A stretch of DNA of 64,000 nucleotides from Phenylobacterium zucineum HLK1 (GCF_000017265.1 NC_011144.1:2644001-2708000), one strand, 5' to 3'; numbered from the stretch's first letter, positions 8,559 through 16,816 are shown. Translations and numbers: made by a program. The notes: generated by a model from the letters alone, not told the origin.

Positions 8559-10043
8559 CTAGCCCTGGGACTGCCGGTGCGCCTGGTCGGAGAGCTCGCG
8601 CGCCTCGGCGAACAGCCGCTCGCGCCGCCGGCCCAGCCGCCACGAGTCGGCCACGCCCGCGGGGTCGCCCACGTGATAGGCGGCGATGAACTCCTCGAAG
8701 TGCGAGCGGCGCGAGGGGTCGACCGGCACCAGCCGACCGTCGCGGTTCAGGGCGTCCACCGCCCCCACCAGGCCGCCGTGCTCGGCGCGGGCCTTGGTCA
8801 CCGAGTCGCCCGTCACGCCCAGGAAGTGGCCCACCAGGCGATCCCGCAGCGCCGAGACGTGCAGGCGGGCCGCCTCCTCCTGCGCCTCCACCCCGAGCTC
8901 GATCTCGGTGTCGAAGCCGAAGGAGCGGTTGTTGAGGTTCGCCGAGCCCACCCGGACCACTCGGTCGTCGAAGATGCTGGCCTTGGAGTGGACGATGATG
9001 TTCGAGCCGCCCGAGGTCGTCGGGTAGAACGCCCGGAAGCGTCCGAACACGTCGGCGGCGCGCAGCCGCCAGATGATCGCCCCGCGCGCCCGGTCCATGG
9101 TCAGCTGGTCGAACCAGCTCGGCGACTTGCCCGTGGTGATCAGCAGCACCTCGGGCCCGTCCGGTTCGGCCAGGCGGGCGGCCAGGGCCTCGGCCACCAG
9201 CGGCGAGGTGAAATACTGGTTCTCCAGGTAGATCACGTCCCGCGCCTTGCCGATGCACTCCAGCGTCAGGGCCTTGATCTCCTCGACCAGCGGCGCGCCG
9301 CGCCAGGCCGGACTGGTGCGGGCGATGGCCACCTCGGCGCCGAAGATGTGCGGCGGCACGTGATCGGGCCAGGGATCGCCCCCGGCGTCCGGGGGCGGCT
9401 CGATCGGTTCGGGCTCGGCGGCGCGCCAGCGCTCGCGGAAATGGTCGCCCAGCGCCCTGGCCGCGGCGCCGTCGACCATCATCATCACCTCGTGGCGCGG
9501 GGGGTGGTAGCTCTGGCTGGGCATGATCCGCCGCGGATCCACCTCCAGGTGGCCGGGGGTGTCCCAGCGGTCCACAGAGATGTCGCCGCCGCCGCAGAAC
9601 GCCAGGCGGTCGTCGATCACCAGAACCTTCTGGTGGTGGCAGGCGCCGAACGGGACCTGGTCGTCCAGCCGGAACTTGATGTTGGTGCCCTTGAACCAGC
9701 TGCGGGCCTTGTGCGGGAAGAACTGCTGGCTGGCGCTCACCGGCAGGGCCGACTTCCAGATCAGCAGGCGGATGTCGAGGTCCGGCCGGGCCTCGGAAAG
9801 CCGGAGCAGGATGCGCCCCACCTCGTCCGGGTCGGCGGGGCCGTCGTAGCCGTCGGGGAACAGCCGCGTACGCGGATCGAAGCCCCAGCCCAGCAGCAGG
9901 ATCGAGCGCCGGGCCTTCTGGATCGCCTCGAAGGCGGCGGTGAAGTAGGCCTCGTTGTCGATCAGGAACGCCACACGGTCGGCCGGGGCCGTACGCCAGC
10001 ACGTCTCGCCCGGAGTGAAGACCGTCATCCGCATCCTTGCCAT
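8559..10043 (-). CDS. Phospholipase D-like / cardiolipin synthase-like protein
   Basis: Two HKD phosphatidyltransferase motifs are present: HHQKVLVIDDRLAFCGGGD and VHSKASIFDDRVVRVGSANL, the hallmark of the PLD superfamily. Both halves are full-length (about 490 residues). No membrane anchor is obvious, unlike bona fide cardiolipin synthase A, so a soluble or peripheral PLD acting on phospholipid headgroups is more likely. The start is uncertain: in-frame ATGs occur at 10082, 10043, 10034 and 10028, the last with AAGG in RBS position directly before the conserved TPGETCW segment. Confidence 0.85.
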   Translation of the reverse strand: MARMRMTVFTPGETCWRTAPADRVAFLIDNEAYFTAAFEAIQKARRSILLLGWGFDPRTRLFPDGYDGPADPDEVGRILLRLSEARPDLDIRLLIWKSALPVSASQQFFPHKARSWFKGTNIKFRLDDQVPFGACHHQKVLVIDDRLAFCGGGDISVDRWDTPGHLEVDPRRIMPSQSYHPPRHEVMMMVDGAAARALGDHFRERWRAAEPEPIEPPPDAGGDPWPDHVPPHIFGAEVAIARTSPAWRGAPLVEEIKALTLECIGKARDVIYLENQYFTSPLVAEALAARLAEPDGPEVLLITTGKSPSWFDQLTMDRARGAIIWRLRAADVFGRFRAFYPTTSGGSNIIVHSKASIFDDRVVRVGSANLNNRSFGFDTEIELGVEAQEEAARLHVSALRDRLVGHFLGVTGDSVTKARAEHGGLVGAVDALNRDGRLVPVDPSRRSHFEEFIAAYHVGDPAGVADSWRLGRRRERLFAEARELSDQAHRQSQG

Positions 10044-10123
10044 GAGCCCGCGGCCGTCATGGCCACGCTCCAGAAAGCCCATGGCTCAGGTGGGGTTCCG
10101 CAGACCTTCCGCGCAAGAGAAAA

Positions 10124-10149
10124 GCGCGCCGCCCGGGCGGGCGGCGCGC
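10124..10149 (-). terminator. Rho-independent terminator
   Basis: A 10-bp GC stem (10124-10133 with 10140-10149, 6-nt loop) is followed on the minus strand by TTTTCTCTTGCG. It lies 37 bp downstream of the stop of the small secreted protein gene, so it should terminate that transcript. Confidence 0.8.
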
Positions 10150-10185
10150 CAAGTCGGCGGCTAGAAGATCGTGAGGGCGGAGAGG

Positions 10186-10530
10186 TCAGCGCTTGGCGGT
10201 GACCGCGGGGCCGCCGAGATAGGCCGAGCAGGGGCCGGTGAGCTCGGCCGTCAGGCGGGCCTTGCGGTCCTCGCTGCGCGCCTCGCGCTTGGCCCGGTCG
10301 AACTCGGCGTCGGCGCGGTCGTACACCACCGGCGATCGGGCGCCCTTGGCGGACTTCAGGTAGGCGTCGATCGAGCCGGCGTCGACCACGCCCGTCAGGG
10401 TGGTTGCCAGGCCCTTGCAGCGGCTGGCGCGCATGTAGTCCATGTCCGAGACGCGTTCAGCGGCGACGGCGGTCGAACCGGTGGCGGCGGCGAGGGTGGC
10501 GGCGGCGATGGCGATGGCGGCGAACTTCAT
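10186..10530 (-). CDS. Small secreted hypothetical protein (114 aa)
   Basis: Start at the ATG preceded by GGAGAAG gives a clear Sec signal peptide (MKFAAIAIAAATLAAATGSTAVA). The mature part is helical and charged, with two cysteines (Cys in SRCKGL and in TGPCSAYL) that could form a disulphide in the periplasm. I recognise no domain. It is monocistronic and followed by an intrinsic terminator. Confidence 0.7.
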   Translation of the reverse strand: MKFAAIAIAAATLAAATGSTAVAAERVSDMDYMRASRCKGLATTLTGVVDAGSIDAYLKSAKGARSPVVYDRADAEFDRAKREARSEDRKARLTAELTGPCSAYLGGPAVTAKR

Positions 10531-10701
10531 TGGACTTCTCCCTAGAAACCTGAGCGCAAACTGATCCCCGCCACCGCTTCTTTCAAATGAACTTGCCGCA
10601 ACAATCAGTATTCGCACATGAACCTTTAGTAATGATACGTCCATGTTACGCGTTTCGATAAAATACTTGTAATGATCCGGTCACCCGCGCCAGAAGGGGC
10701 C

Positions 10702-11127
10702 ATGGCCGCTCCCCCGCCCAAGCTGGACGCCGCCGGCGTCAACGCGCTGCTCGAGACCGCCTTCCCCGGCATCGCCGCGGGGGGACCGCAGGTCACGGAG
10801 GTGACGCCCGGACGGGTGCGCGTGGTCCGCCCGTACGGCGAAGGCCTGCTCCGGCCGGGCGGGGTGATCTCGGGCCCGACCCTGATGTCCCTGGCCGACA
10901 CGGCGGCCTACGCCCTGGTCCTGGCGCACGCGGGCGACCAGCTCATGGCCGTCACCTCGCAGCTCAACATCAGCTTCCTGCGGGGCGCCGCGCCGGGCGA
11001 CCTGACGGCCGAGGCCGAGATGCTTCGGCTCGGCCGGCGGCTGGCGGTCTGCGACGTGCGGATCTGGACCGAGGGACCCGACCGGCTGGCGGCCCAGGCG
11101 AACGTCACCTACGCTCTGCCCGGATGA
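10702..11127 (+). CDS. PaaI-type hotdog thioesterase
   Basis: Hotdog-fold acyl-CoA thioesterase family, hydrolysing acyl-CoA to free acid and CoA. The GGVISGPTLMSLADTAAYALVLAH segment matches the helix carrying the active-site residue in PaaI-like enzymes, followed by the VTSQLNISFLRGAAPGDLTAEAEMLRLGRRLAVCDVRI beta strands. The 141-residue length is typical. The ATG at 10702 has AGAAGGGG upstream and begins the recognisable domain. Overlaps the DUF1289 gene by 4 bp. Confidence 0.85.
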   Translation: MAAPPPKLDAAGVNALLETAFPGIAAGGPQVTEVTPGRVRVVRPYGEGLLRPGGVISGPTLMSLADTAAYALVLAHAGDQLMAVTSQLNISFLRGAAPGDLTAEAEMLRLGRRLAVCDVRIWTEGPDRLAAQANVTYALPG

Positions 11128-11330
11128 GCCAGCCCCCCGCCCCGATCAGGACCCCGTGCATCAAGGTGTGCGTGGTGGACGGCGAGAGCGGCCTGTGCCT
11201 CGGCTGCTACCGGCGGCTGAACGAGGTGGCCGGCTGGGCCCGCCTGTCCGAGACCGAGCGCGAGCGGATCATGGCCGAGCTGCCCACGCGCCGCAGTCTC
11301 ATCCGGCCCGAGAAGCTGGGCCTCCTCTGA
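11124..11330 (+). CDS. DUF1289 family small cysteine-rich protein
   Basis: 68-residue protein with the DUF1289 pattern: TPCIKVCVVDGESGLCLGCYRRLNEVAGWARLSETER. Four cysteines arranged CxxxC...CxxC suggest a bound metal or Fe-S cluster. The gene overlaps the thioesterase stop (ATGA), so the two are coupled. Function of the family is not established. Confidence 0.88.
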   Translation: MSQPPAPIRTPCIKVCVVDGESGLCLGCYRRLNEVAGWARLSETERERIMAELPTRRSLIRPEKLGLL

Positions 11331-11407
11331 CGTTCACCGGTTGAAAACGCTGGTCCGCTAGCCTCCCCCCTTCGGTCGGCCGGAAGGCCGCTTGCGGATG
11401 GCTCCGG

Positions 11408-11926
11408 GTGTCTAGCCTCACGAGATATGCGCTGGTCGCGGCGGTCGCCGGGGTGTCCGCCGTGCTGAGCGCCGGCGCCATGCTGGCCTTCGCTCCCGCC
11501 CCCCTGCGGCTGGCCAGGCTGGACGCGCCGGGCTTCGGGCCGCCGCCGCAGGGCCCCACCCCCGCCGCCGCGGTGCTGAAGGGCGCGGACGGCCACTTCT
11601 GGGCCGACGGCCAGGTGAACGGCGAGCCTGTCCGCTTCCTGGTGGACACCGGCGCCACGGCGGTCGCGCTCACGCCCCAGGACGCCGAGCGGCTCGGCTT
11701 CCGCACCCAGGACCTGGACTACTCCTATCGCGTGACCACGGCCGGCGGCCGCTCGCGGGCGGCGGCGGTGACGCTAGCCTCCGTGTCGGTCGGCGGGGCG
11801 CGTCTGGACGACGTCGGCGCCCTCGTCATCGAGCGGGGTCTCGACACCTCGCTGCTCGGGATGAGCTACCTAGGCCGCCTCGCCCGTTTCGAGGCCACCC
11901 GCGAGGCGCTGTTCCTGCAGCCCTGA
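11408..11926 (+). CDS. Clan AA (retropepsin-like) aspartic protease, TIGR02281 type
   Basis: Single-domain aspartic protease of the bacterial retropepsin-like group. An N-terminal membrane anchor (about residues 5-28) is followed by the catalytic motif FLVDTGATAVALTPQDAERLG (Asp-Thr-Gly at about residues 80-82). The closing segment LLGMSYLGRLARFEATREALFL is typical of TIGR02281. Start codon is GTG. The 3' end overlaps the convergent dusA gene by 57 bp. Confidence 0.88.
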   Translation: MSSLTRYALVAAVAGVSAVLSAGAMLAFAPAPLRLARLDAPGFGPPPQGPTPAAAVLKGADGHFWADGQVNGEPVRFLVDTGATAVALTPQDAERLGFRTQDLDYSYRVTTAGGRSRAAAVTLASVSVGGARLDDVGALVIERGLDTSLLGMSYLGRLARFEATREALFLQP

Positions 11927-12901
11927 GGCCCGCTCCGAGACCGCCGCCAGAGCTCGGTCGATCACCTCCAGACCCGCCCCCGCCTTCACGCCGTCCACCG
12001 TCAGGATCCGGCGCCAGGCGCGCGCGCCCGGCACGCCGTGGAACAGGCCCAGCATGTGCCGGGTCATGGCGGCCAGATGCGTCCCCCTCGCGAGCTGGCC
12101 CGCGACATAGGGCCGGAACGCCTCCACCGCCTCGAACGGGCTCACCCGCCGGTCCTCGCCGAAGATCCGTGCGTCGGCCTGCCCCAGGAGATCGGGCGTG
12201 TGGTAGGCGGCGCGGCCCAGCATGACGCCGTCCACGTGGCGCAGGTGGTCCTCAGCCTCATCCAGCGAGCCGATCCCGCCGTTGATGACGATGGTCAGGT
12301 CCGGGCGCTCGGCCTTCAGGCGCCACACCAGCGGATAGTCCAGCGGCGGGACGTCCCGGTTCTCCTTCGGCGAGAGCCCCTTCAGCCAGGCCTTGCGCGC
12401 ATGGACGACGAAGCTCGTGACCCCCGCCTCCGCGCAGAGGTCCACCAGGGTGAACAGGCTCTCCTCGGGGTCCTGGTCGTCCACGCCGATCCGGCACTTC
12501 ACGGTGACGGGGACCTTCACCGCGGCGCCCATGGCCGCCATGCACTCGGCCACCAGCTCGGGCTCGCGCATCAGGCAGGCGCCGAACCGGCCCGACTGCA
12601 CCCGGTCGGACGGGCAGCCCACGTTGAGGTTGATCTCGTCGTAGCCCTCGGCCTCGCCGATCCGGGCGGCGGCCGCCAGCTCGGCCGGCTCGGAGCCGCC
12701 CAGCTGCAGCGCCACCGGATGTTCCACGGGATCGTAGGCGAGCAGCCGCTCGCGGTCGCCGTGCAGCACGGCCCCGGTGGTCAGCATCTCGGTATAGAGC
12801 AGCGCCCGGGACGACAGCGTCCGGTGCAGGACCCGGCAGTGCCGGTCGGTCCAGTCCATCATAGGTGCAATGGCGAACCTATGAGCTTGATATTTCTGCA
12901 C
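11870..12901 (-). CDS. dusA: tRNA-dihydrouridine(20/20a) synthase DusA
   Basis: FMN- and NADPH-dependent reduction of uridine in the tRNA D-loop. The DusA signature HRFAIAPMMDWTDRHCR opens the protein. The active-site block NVGCPSDRVQSGRFGACLM contains the catalytic Cys, and VVHARKAWLKGLSPKENRDVPPLDY matches the tRNA and FMN-binding region. The frame stays open far upstream into integrated DNA, so the native 5' end has been replaced. The nearest sensible start is GTG at 12901 (MQKYQAHRFAIAP). The integrated element therefore supplies the start codon, RBS and promoter. Confidence 0.92.
   Translation of the reverse strand: MQKYQAHRFAIAPMMDWTDRHCRVLHRTLSSRALLYTEMLTTGAVLHGDRERLLAYDPVEHPVALQLGGSEPAELAAAARIGEAEGYDEINLNVGCPSDRVQSGRFGACLMREPELVAECMAAMGAAVKVPVTVKCRIGVDDQDPEESLFTLVDLCAEAGVTSFVVHARKAWLKGLSPKENRDVPPLDYPLVWRLKAERPDLTIVINGGIGSLDEAEDHLRHVDGVMLGRAAYHTPDLLGQADARIFGEDRRVSPFEAVEAFRPYVAGQLARGTHLAAMTRHMLGLFHGVPGARAWRRILTVDGVKAGAGLEVIDRALAAVSERASGLQEQRLAGGLETGEAA
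12860..12883. repeat. Putative attL core: inverted repeat in the dusA 5' end
   Basis: CATAGGT (12860-12866) and ACCTATG (12877-12883) are perfect 7-bp inverted arms around a 10-bp spacer, inside codons for dusA HRFAIAPM. Inverted core arms around a short overlap region are the usual architecture of tyrosine-recombinase crossover sites. dusA 5' ends are an established target of a dedicated integrase family. The right-hand copy was not found in this window. Confidence 0.6.
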
Positions 12902-13015
12902 TTTTCTCGTAAACTCAATTAGTTGGATCGGTATGCATTTGCGCCATTTTACGCTCCTGCACGCCGGTTTTCGCGGACTTTCGCGATCTCGCTGCACAGG
13001 GAGCGCACACGCAAA

Positions 13016-14077
13016 ATGGCCACGTTCACCAAGCTCGACTCTGGATCGTGGCGCGCCCAGGTGCGCCGCAAGGGCCGCTATGTAAGCGAGACTTTCCTCC
13101 GGCGCGAGGATGCGCGGCGCTGGGCGTTCGAGGCCGAGTGCGCCATCGATCGGGGTGATACGCCGCGCTCTTCTCGCGTACAGCGCGTTTCGAGCTTCGC
13201 CGACCTGATCGACCTGCACGTCGCCGACATGAAAGCTGTCGGCCGAGCTCCGGGCCGATCCAAGGACGCCACGCTCGCAATGCTCAAGCGCGAACTCGGC
13301 AGCCTGGACGCTGTCGAACTAGGCCGTGAGCGGCTCATCGCTTTCGGGCGAGCTCGCGCGGCCCAGGGCGCGGGACCCGTCACGGTCAGCATGGACCTCG
13401 GCATGATCCGGCTGGTGATTTCTCACGCGGCCGCAGTTCACGGCCTGCCGCTGTCGCTGGAGGCCGTTGACCTCGCACGCATCGCGCTCAAGCGGCTAGG
13501 TCTTATCGGCAAGAGCAACGAACGAGACAGGCGCCCGACCGAGGAGGAGATCGAACGGCTCGTCGCCCACTTCAATGACAACCCCCGCCAGGTCATTCCC
13601 ATGGCGCGGATCATCAGGTTCGCGATCGCGACGGCCCTGCGGCAGGAAGAGATCTGCCGGGTCACCTGGGCGGACCTGAACCCGCGCACCAAGATGCTGA
13701 CAGTGCGCGATCGAAAAGATCCGCGCGCTAAGAAGGGGAACGATCAGCGAATCCCGCTGCTGGCGGTGTCAGGATACGACGCCCTGGCGCTCATCGAAGA
13801 GCAGCGCGGATGTCGAGGCAACGAAGACGATCGCATTTTCCCCTACTGCCACCGGTCCGCCGGCACCGCGTTCACGCGCGCCTGCAAGGAGCTGCAGATC
13901 GAGGATCTTCACTTCCACGATTTACGGCATGAGGCGACAAGCCGGCTATTCGAAGCCGGCTTCACGATCGAGCAGGTGGCGCTCGTCTCGGGGCATAAGG
14001 ACTGGAAGATGCTGCGCCGATACACGCATCTCCGGCCAGAAGCGCTGCATGCCGTGGCCGCGTCAAAGGTGGCTTAG
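13016..14077 (+). CDS. int: Tyrosine integrase of the dusA-targeting type
   Basis: Site-specific recombinase that integrates and excises the element. It has an N-terminal arm-binding domain (TFTKLDSGSWRAQVRRKGRYVSETF), a SAM-like core-binding domain (about 55-165) and a C-terminal catalytic domain. Catalytic residues visible are Arg209 (TALRQEE), His301/Arg304 (HDLRHE), His327 (GHKDW) and Tyr336 (RRYTHL). The frame continues upstream, but ATG 13016, with GGGAG upstream, opens the conserved domain. Position immediately inside the interrupted dusA fits integrases associated with prophages and islands at dusA. Convergent 4-bp overlap with the AlpA-like gene. Confidence 0.95.
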   Translation: MATFTKLDSGSWRAQVRRKGRYVSETFLRREDARRWAFEAECAIDRGDTPRSSRVQRVSSFADLIDLHVADMKAVGRAPGRSKDATLAMLKRELGSLDAVELGRERLIAFGRARAAQGAGPVTVSMDLGMIRLVISHAAAVHGLPLSLEAVDLARIALKRLGLIGKSNERDRRPTEEEIERLVAHFNDNPRQVIPMARIIRFAIATALRQEEICRVTWADLNPRTKMLTVRDRKDPRAKKGNDQRIPLLAVSGYDALALIEEQRGCRGNEDDRIFPYCHRSAGTAFTRACKELQIEDLHFHDLRHEATSRLFEAGFTIEQVALVSGHKDWKMLRRYTHLRPEALHAVAASKVA

Positions 14078-14364
14078 CGCGCGGCTGGCCGCGGCAGCTC
14101 GCGCATAAACTGAAACGTCCGCTGCTCGGGCGTGGGCCTGGCAGGCTGTGTCCGACGGACATCGGACGTGGAGAGCTGGCGACCCTGCTCCGCCCACGCC
14201 TGCAGGTCCTCAACGGCATAGATCACCCGTCCGCCGACCTTCCGATAAGCCGGTCCAGTCCCGTAGACCCGATGCTTCTCCAAGGTTCGGCCCGAGAGAC
14301 CCAGGAACCTTCCGGCCTCATGAGTTCGAAGGAAGCGGGTGGGAAGCGGTTGCTCTTCGTGCAT
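14074..14364 (-). CDS. AlpA/MerR-type helix-turn-helix protein, putative excisionase
   Basis: 96 residues with one winged-helix DNA-binding unit of the MerR-like/AlpA class: FLRTHEAGRFLGLSGRTLEKHRVYGTGPAYRKVGGRVIYAVEDLQAWAEQ. Such small proteins beside tyrosine integrases act as recombination directionality factors (Xis/RdfS) or as activators of integrase genes. The direct neighbourhood of int supports the excisionase role, which remains inferred. Confidence 0.75.
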   Translation of the reverse strand: MHEEQPLPTRFLRTHEAGRFLGLSGRTLEKHRVYGTGPAYRKVGGRVIYAVEDLQAWAEQGRQLSTSDVRRTQPARPTPEQRTFQFMRELPRPAAR

Positions 14365-14879
14365 GTCTGGTTTCCCGTTGGCGCATCAGCCCAGAGTAAG
14401 GGGGCGGCGCTATCCGCCACATGCGCAAGCGTACGGGCTCTCTGCTCGCCCCCGCCTGCCGCCCCGAGCTGTCGGTCGTAACGCCGGCCTCCCTCGGGCT
14501 CTTCACGCGCTGGCCGAGACGCTCGTAGATGCACAACGGGCGGACATAAGCCAACTCGCCTGTGTCAGCTCGATCGCCATCCCCGAGGACCTGATTGAGC
14601 GAGTCTGCCCCAAGCCGGGAGAGCGCGCCTGGTGGTCTCGAATACCTCCGGCGCCCGACCGCGCGAGGAGCTCGCTGGATCGCTGATCTGGCGGAAAAGC
14701 TCCGCACGTCCGCTTCCGATCTGACGCCCGAGAGATCAGCGCCAACTCGCGACGTTCCCGCGGGCGGCTCAACAATAAGCGACGCGCAGATGCCCGAGCT
14801 TCTGCCGCCAGATCGCGTCTTTACCTGCGCCGTAAGATGGTATGACAAGGAATCACAAACGTGAGTTGTCTGTAGGCTT
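14365..14879. other. Non-coding gap of about 515 bp
   Basis: Between the excisionase-like gene and the XRE gene I see no open frame with a credible start, RBS and protein-like composition. The last 40 bp before 14880 are A/T-richer (TATGACAAGGAATCACAAAC) and probably hold the XRE promoter. The rest may hold regulatory or recombination sites. Confidence 0.4.
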
Positions 14880-15368
14880 ATGAGGACGGCGATCCCCAAA
14901 TCCTCCGCAGATCGCCGCGCGATGCTCTCGACCATGCTGAAGGCGCTGAGACGGCAGCGGGGCTTGAAGGCCGCAGATGTCGCCGGGCGCATGGGAATGC
15001 CGCTTCGATCCTACGAGCACTTCGAATCTGGAAAGGGCCGCATCGACGTTGAACGAATTCATCAGTTCGCCGAGGTGCTAGACGTCGACCCTTACGGCAT
15101 TGTCCTCGGCCTGGAGCTGGCCTCTCCGAGCTTCGCGCTGCGGTGCGCGGACAATAAGGCCGGCACCATCCTGTTGCTGGCGCTTCAGGACTTCGACGCC
15201 GGCATCGGCGATGAGCTGCGGGCCCTCGACCCCCACACGCTGATGCGCCACCTCACCGAAGCATTCGACCTGCTCGGCCAGCGCGCCCGGGTTCGGCGCG
15301 TCGAGGTGGAGGCGTGGATGCACGATCCGGCGATCGTCGGCCCGCCGCGCAGGGACGAGAGTTCATGA
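14880..15368 (+). CDS. XRE-family helix-turn-helix regulator of the element
   Basis: The N-terminal half is a Cro/CI-type HTH (MLSTMLKALRRQRGLKAADVAGRMGMPLRSYEHFESGKGRIDVERIHQFAEVLDVDPYGIVLG, about residues 15-77). A C-terminal helical domain (about 85-150) of unknown role contains a short acidic patch. Probably controls conjugation or excision genes, judged from its place beside int/xis and opposite the LuxR gene. The RBS before ATG 14880 is weak, and a start at the internal Met15 is possible. The stop overlaps the convergent LuxR stop by 6 bp. Confidence 0.8.
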   Translation: MRTAIPKSSADRRAMLSTMLKALRRQRGLKAADVAGRMGMPLRSYEHFESGKGRIDVERIHQFAEVLDVDPYGIVLGLELASPSFALRCADNKAGTILLLALQDFDAGIGDELRALDPHTLMRHLTEAFDLLGQRARVRRVEVEAWMHDPAIVGPPRRDESS

Positions 15369-15644
15369 CAGCCTCTCGCTGAGGCTTTCGGGAAGGAGAC
15401 CAAGTCGCCGCGCCCGCACCACGGCCTGTACGCGCGTCCGCACGCCCAGAACTGAACAGGCCTTCGCCAGATGCCCCTCAACGGTGCGCCCGGAGATCCC
15501 GAGGATCTGGCCGATGTCGGTTGCGCTCTTTCCCTCCTGAGCCCAGGTGAGACATTCCAGCTGACGCGCCGAAAGCGCGGCGGCGATGCGGTCCCGCTCG
15601 GGATGCGCGGGGCGCTCTGCACGGTCGCCGATGGCCGAAGTCAT
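15363..15644 (-). CDS. LuxR/GerE-type DNA-binding protein without a sensor domain
   Basis: 93 residues consisting almost only of a GerE HTH: LSARQLECLTWAQEGKSATDIGQILGISGRTVEGHLAKACSVLGVRTRVQAVVRARRLGLL. No autoinducer-binding or receiver domain precedes it, and no luxI is nearby, so it is not a complete quorum regulator. The ATG at 15644 has GGAGAA upstream. It is transcribed away from the virB operon across a region with three palindromes and is therefore a candidate regulator of conjugation. Confidence 0.85.
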   Translation of the reverse strand: MTSAIGDRAERPAHPERDRIAAALSARQLECLTWAQEGKSATDIGQILGISGRTVEGHLAKACSVLGVRTRVQAVVRARRLGLLPESLSERLS

Positions 15645-15682
15645 AAGCGTTCTCCTAAACGAGCACAGGTCGTGCACGGCGC

Positions 15683-15798
15683 TTTGAATATTCAAAAATG
15701 CAGACTCGTTCCGGAGAACTAAGCCGCGAACAAATACCCGCAACTCGGCTCCCTAACGCCCGCAAGTTTCTTGCGACTCAGCCACGCAAACTCTGCGT
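15683..15798. promoter_or_regulatory. Control region with three short palindromes between luxR-type gene and virB1
   Basis: Three dyads lie in 116 bp: TTTGAATATTCAAA (15683-15696, perfect 14-bp palindrome), CGCAAG-TTT-CTTGCG (15761-15775) and ACGCA-AACTC-TGCGT (15784-15798). The first lies 39 bp upstream of the LuxR-type start; the others lie 105-140 bp upstream of virB1. Likely operators for the divergent promoters; the binding proteins are not known, with the neighbouring XRE and LuxR proteins as obvious candidates. Confidence 0.55.
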
Positions 15799-15902
15799 GA
15801 ACGCAGCTTCGCACGAAGATCTACCTGCTCGCGCAAGTAGGCGTACGCATCGTCCGAGCGATGGCGCTCCGGCATCAAGGGGACCTGAAGACAGGGACCG
15901 CC

Positions 15903-16520
15903 ATGCCGCTCGATCTCGCCACCCTTCTGCCGCTCGCAAGCCAGTGCGCGCCCGCCGTCGCGCCATCGACGCTGCTGGCGATCGCAAAGGCCGAAAGCGC
16001 CTTCGATCCGCTGGCGATCGGCGTCAATGGAGCTGGCGGCGGCGCCCTTCGGCCGCGCTCGGCGGAAGAGGCGGCTGCAGTCGCCCGGCGCCTGATTGCG
16101 AACGGCCGCAGCATCGATCTCGGCCTGGGGCAGATCAATTCCCGAAACCTCAGCCGACTTGGCCTGACCGTCGAAGCCGCCTTCGATCCCTGCCGTAACC
16201 TGGCCGCGTCGGCGACGGTGCTCTCCGAAGGGTTCGACCGCGCCACGAAAGTCGCGCCCGGCGAACAGGCGGCGCTGCGCATGGCGCTGTCGATCTACAA
16301 CACCGGCCACCCAGAGCGCGGCCTGCGAAACGGCTATGTGACCCGCGTCACCCGCGCCGCCGCCAGCCTCGTCCCAGCGCTGCGGACACATGCGGCCGCG
16401 AATGTCTCGCCGCCTTCTGCATCTCCCCCCGCGGCGGCCCCGACGTGGGACGTGTTCGCACGCGCCCGGATCAGGTCCGGCGGCTTTGTGCTCACCCCCT
16501 CTTCTGGAGATCTCAGATGA
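15903..16520 (+). CDS. virB1: VirB1-type lytic transglycosylase
   Basis: Locally opens peptidoglycan for assembly of the type IV secretion channel. The SLT fold is recognisable by the catalytic Glu in LLAIAKAESAFDPLAIGVN, by SIDLGLGQINSRNL and by the later MALSIYNTGHPERGL. The 205-residue length and proline-rich C-terminus are typical of VirB1. I chose ATG 15903 (MPLDLATLLPLASQCAP). No cleavable signal is obvious. First gene of a 12-gene co-directional conjugation operon; its stop overlaps virB2. Confidence 0.88.
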   Translation: MPLDLATLLPLASQCAPAVAPSTLLAIAKAESAFDPLAIGVNGAGGGALRPRSAEEAAAVARRLIANGRSIDLGLGQINSRNLSRLGLTVEAAFDPCRNLAASATVLSEGFDRATKVAPGEQAALRMALSIYNTGHPERGLRNGYVTRVTRAAASLVPALRTHAAANVSPPSASPPAAAPTWDVFARARIRSGGFVLTPSSGDLR

Positions 16521-16816
16521 CTTTCGCCCGCCGGCGCCTGGCGCTCGCCGCCCTGCTTGCGCTCAGCGCCTCCCCCGCCTTCGCTCAATCCACCAGCGTC
16601 GGGGGCGATCTCGGCGGCTTCATCCAGAACATCATCGATCTCCTGAACAGCGGCGTCATCCGCGGTCTCGCCGTCCTGGCCGTGATCATCACCGGCATCG
16701 CGTGGATGTTCGGCCATCTCGATCTGCGCCGCGCGGGGACCGTCGTGGTCGGGATCATCGTGATCTTCGGAGCCACAACCATCGTCGATCTGATCACGGG
16801 AGGGGCCGGTGCGTAA
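16517..16816 (+). CDS. virB2: VirB2/TrbC-type pilin subunit
   Basis: Prepilin of the conjugative pilus. The 99-residue protein has a signal peptide ending at ASPAFA-Q and two hydrophobic helices (about 45-65 and 73-95: VIRGLAVLAVIITGIAWMFG and AGTVVVGIIVIFGATTIVDL) separated by a short basic loop. This is the VirB2/TrbC layout. Stop/start overlaps on both sides show translational coupling with virB1 and virB3. Confidence 0.9.
   Translation: MTFARRRLALAALLALSASPAFAQSTSVGGDLGGFIQNIIDLLNSGVIRGLAVLAVIITGIAWMFGHLDLRRAGTVVVGIIVIFGATTIVDLITGGAGA

Noticed and set aside
12923-13015. 31-residue N-terminal extension of the integrase
   Set aside because: The conserved domain begins at MATFTKLDSGSWRAQ; the extension spans the promoter and att region.
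12902-13219. Upstream extension of the dusA frame
   Set aside because: It reads antisense through integrase DNA and has no DusA homology; DusA similarity begins just before HRFAIAPMMDWTD.
14365-14879. Small protein genes or a tRNA in the gap after the excisionase-like gene
   Set aside because: No cloverleaf, no credible RBS-start pair, and no protein-like composition in any frame.
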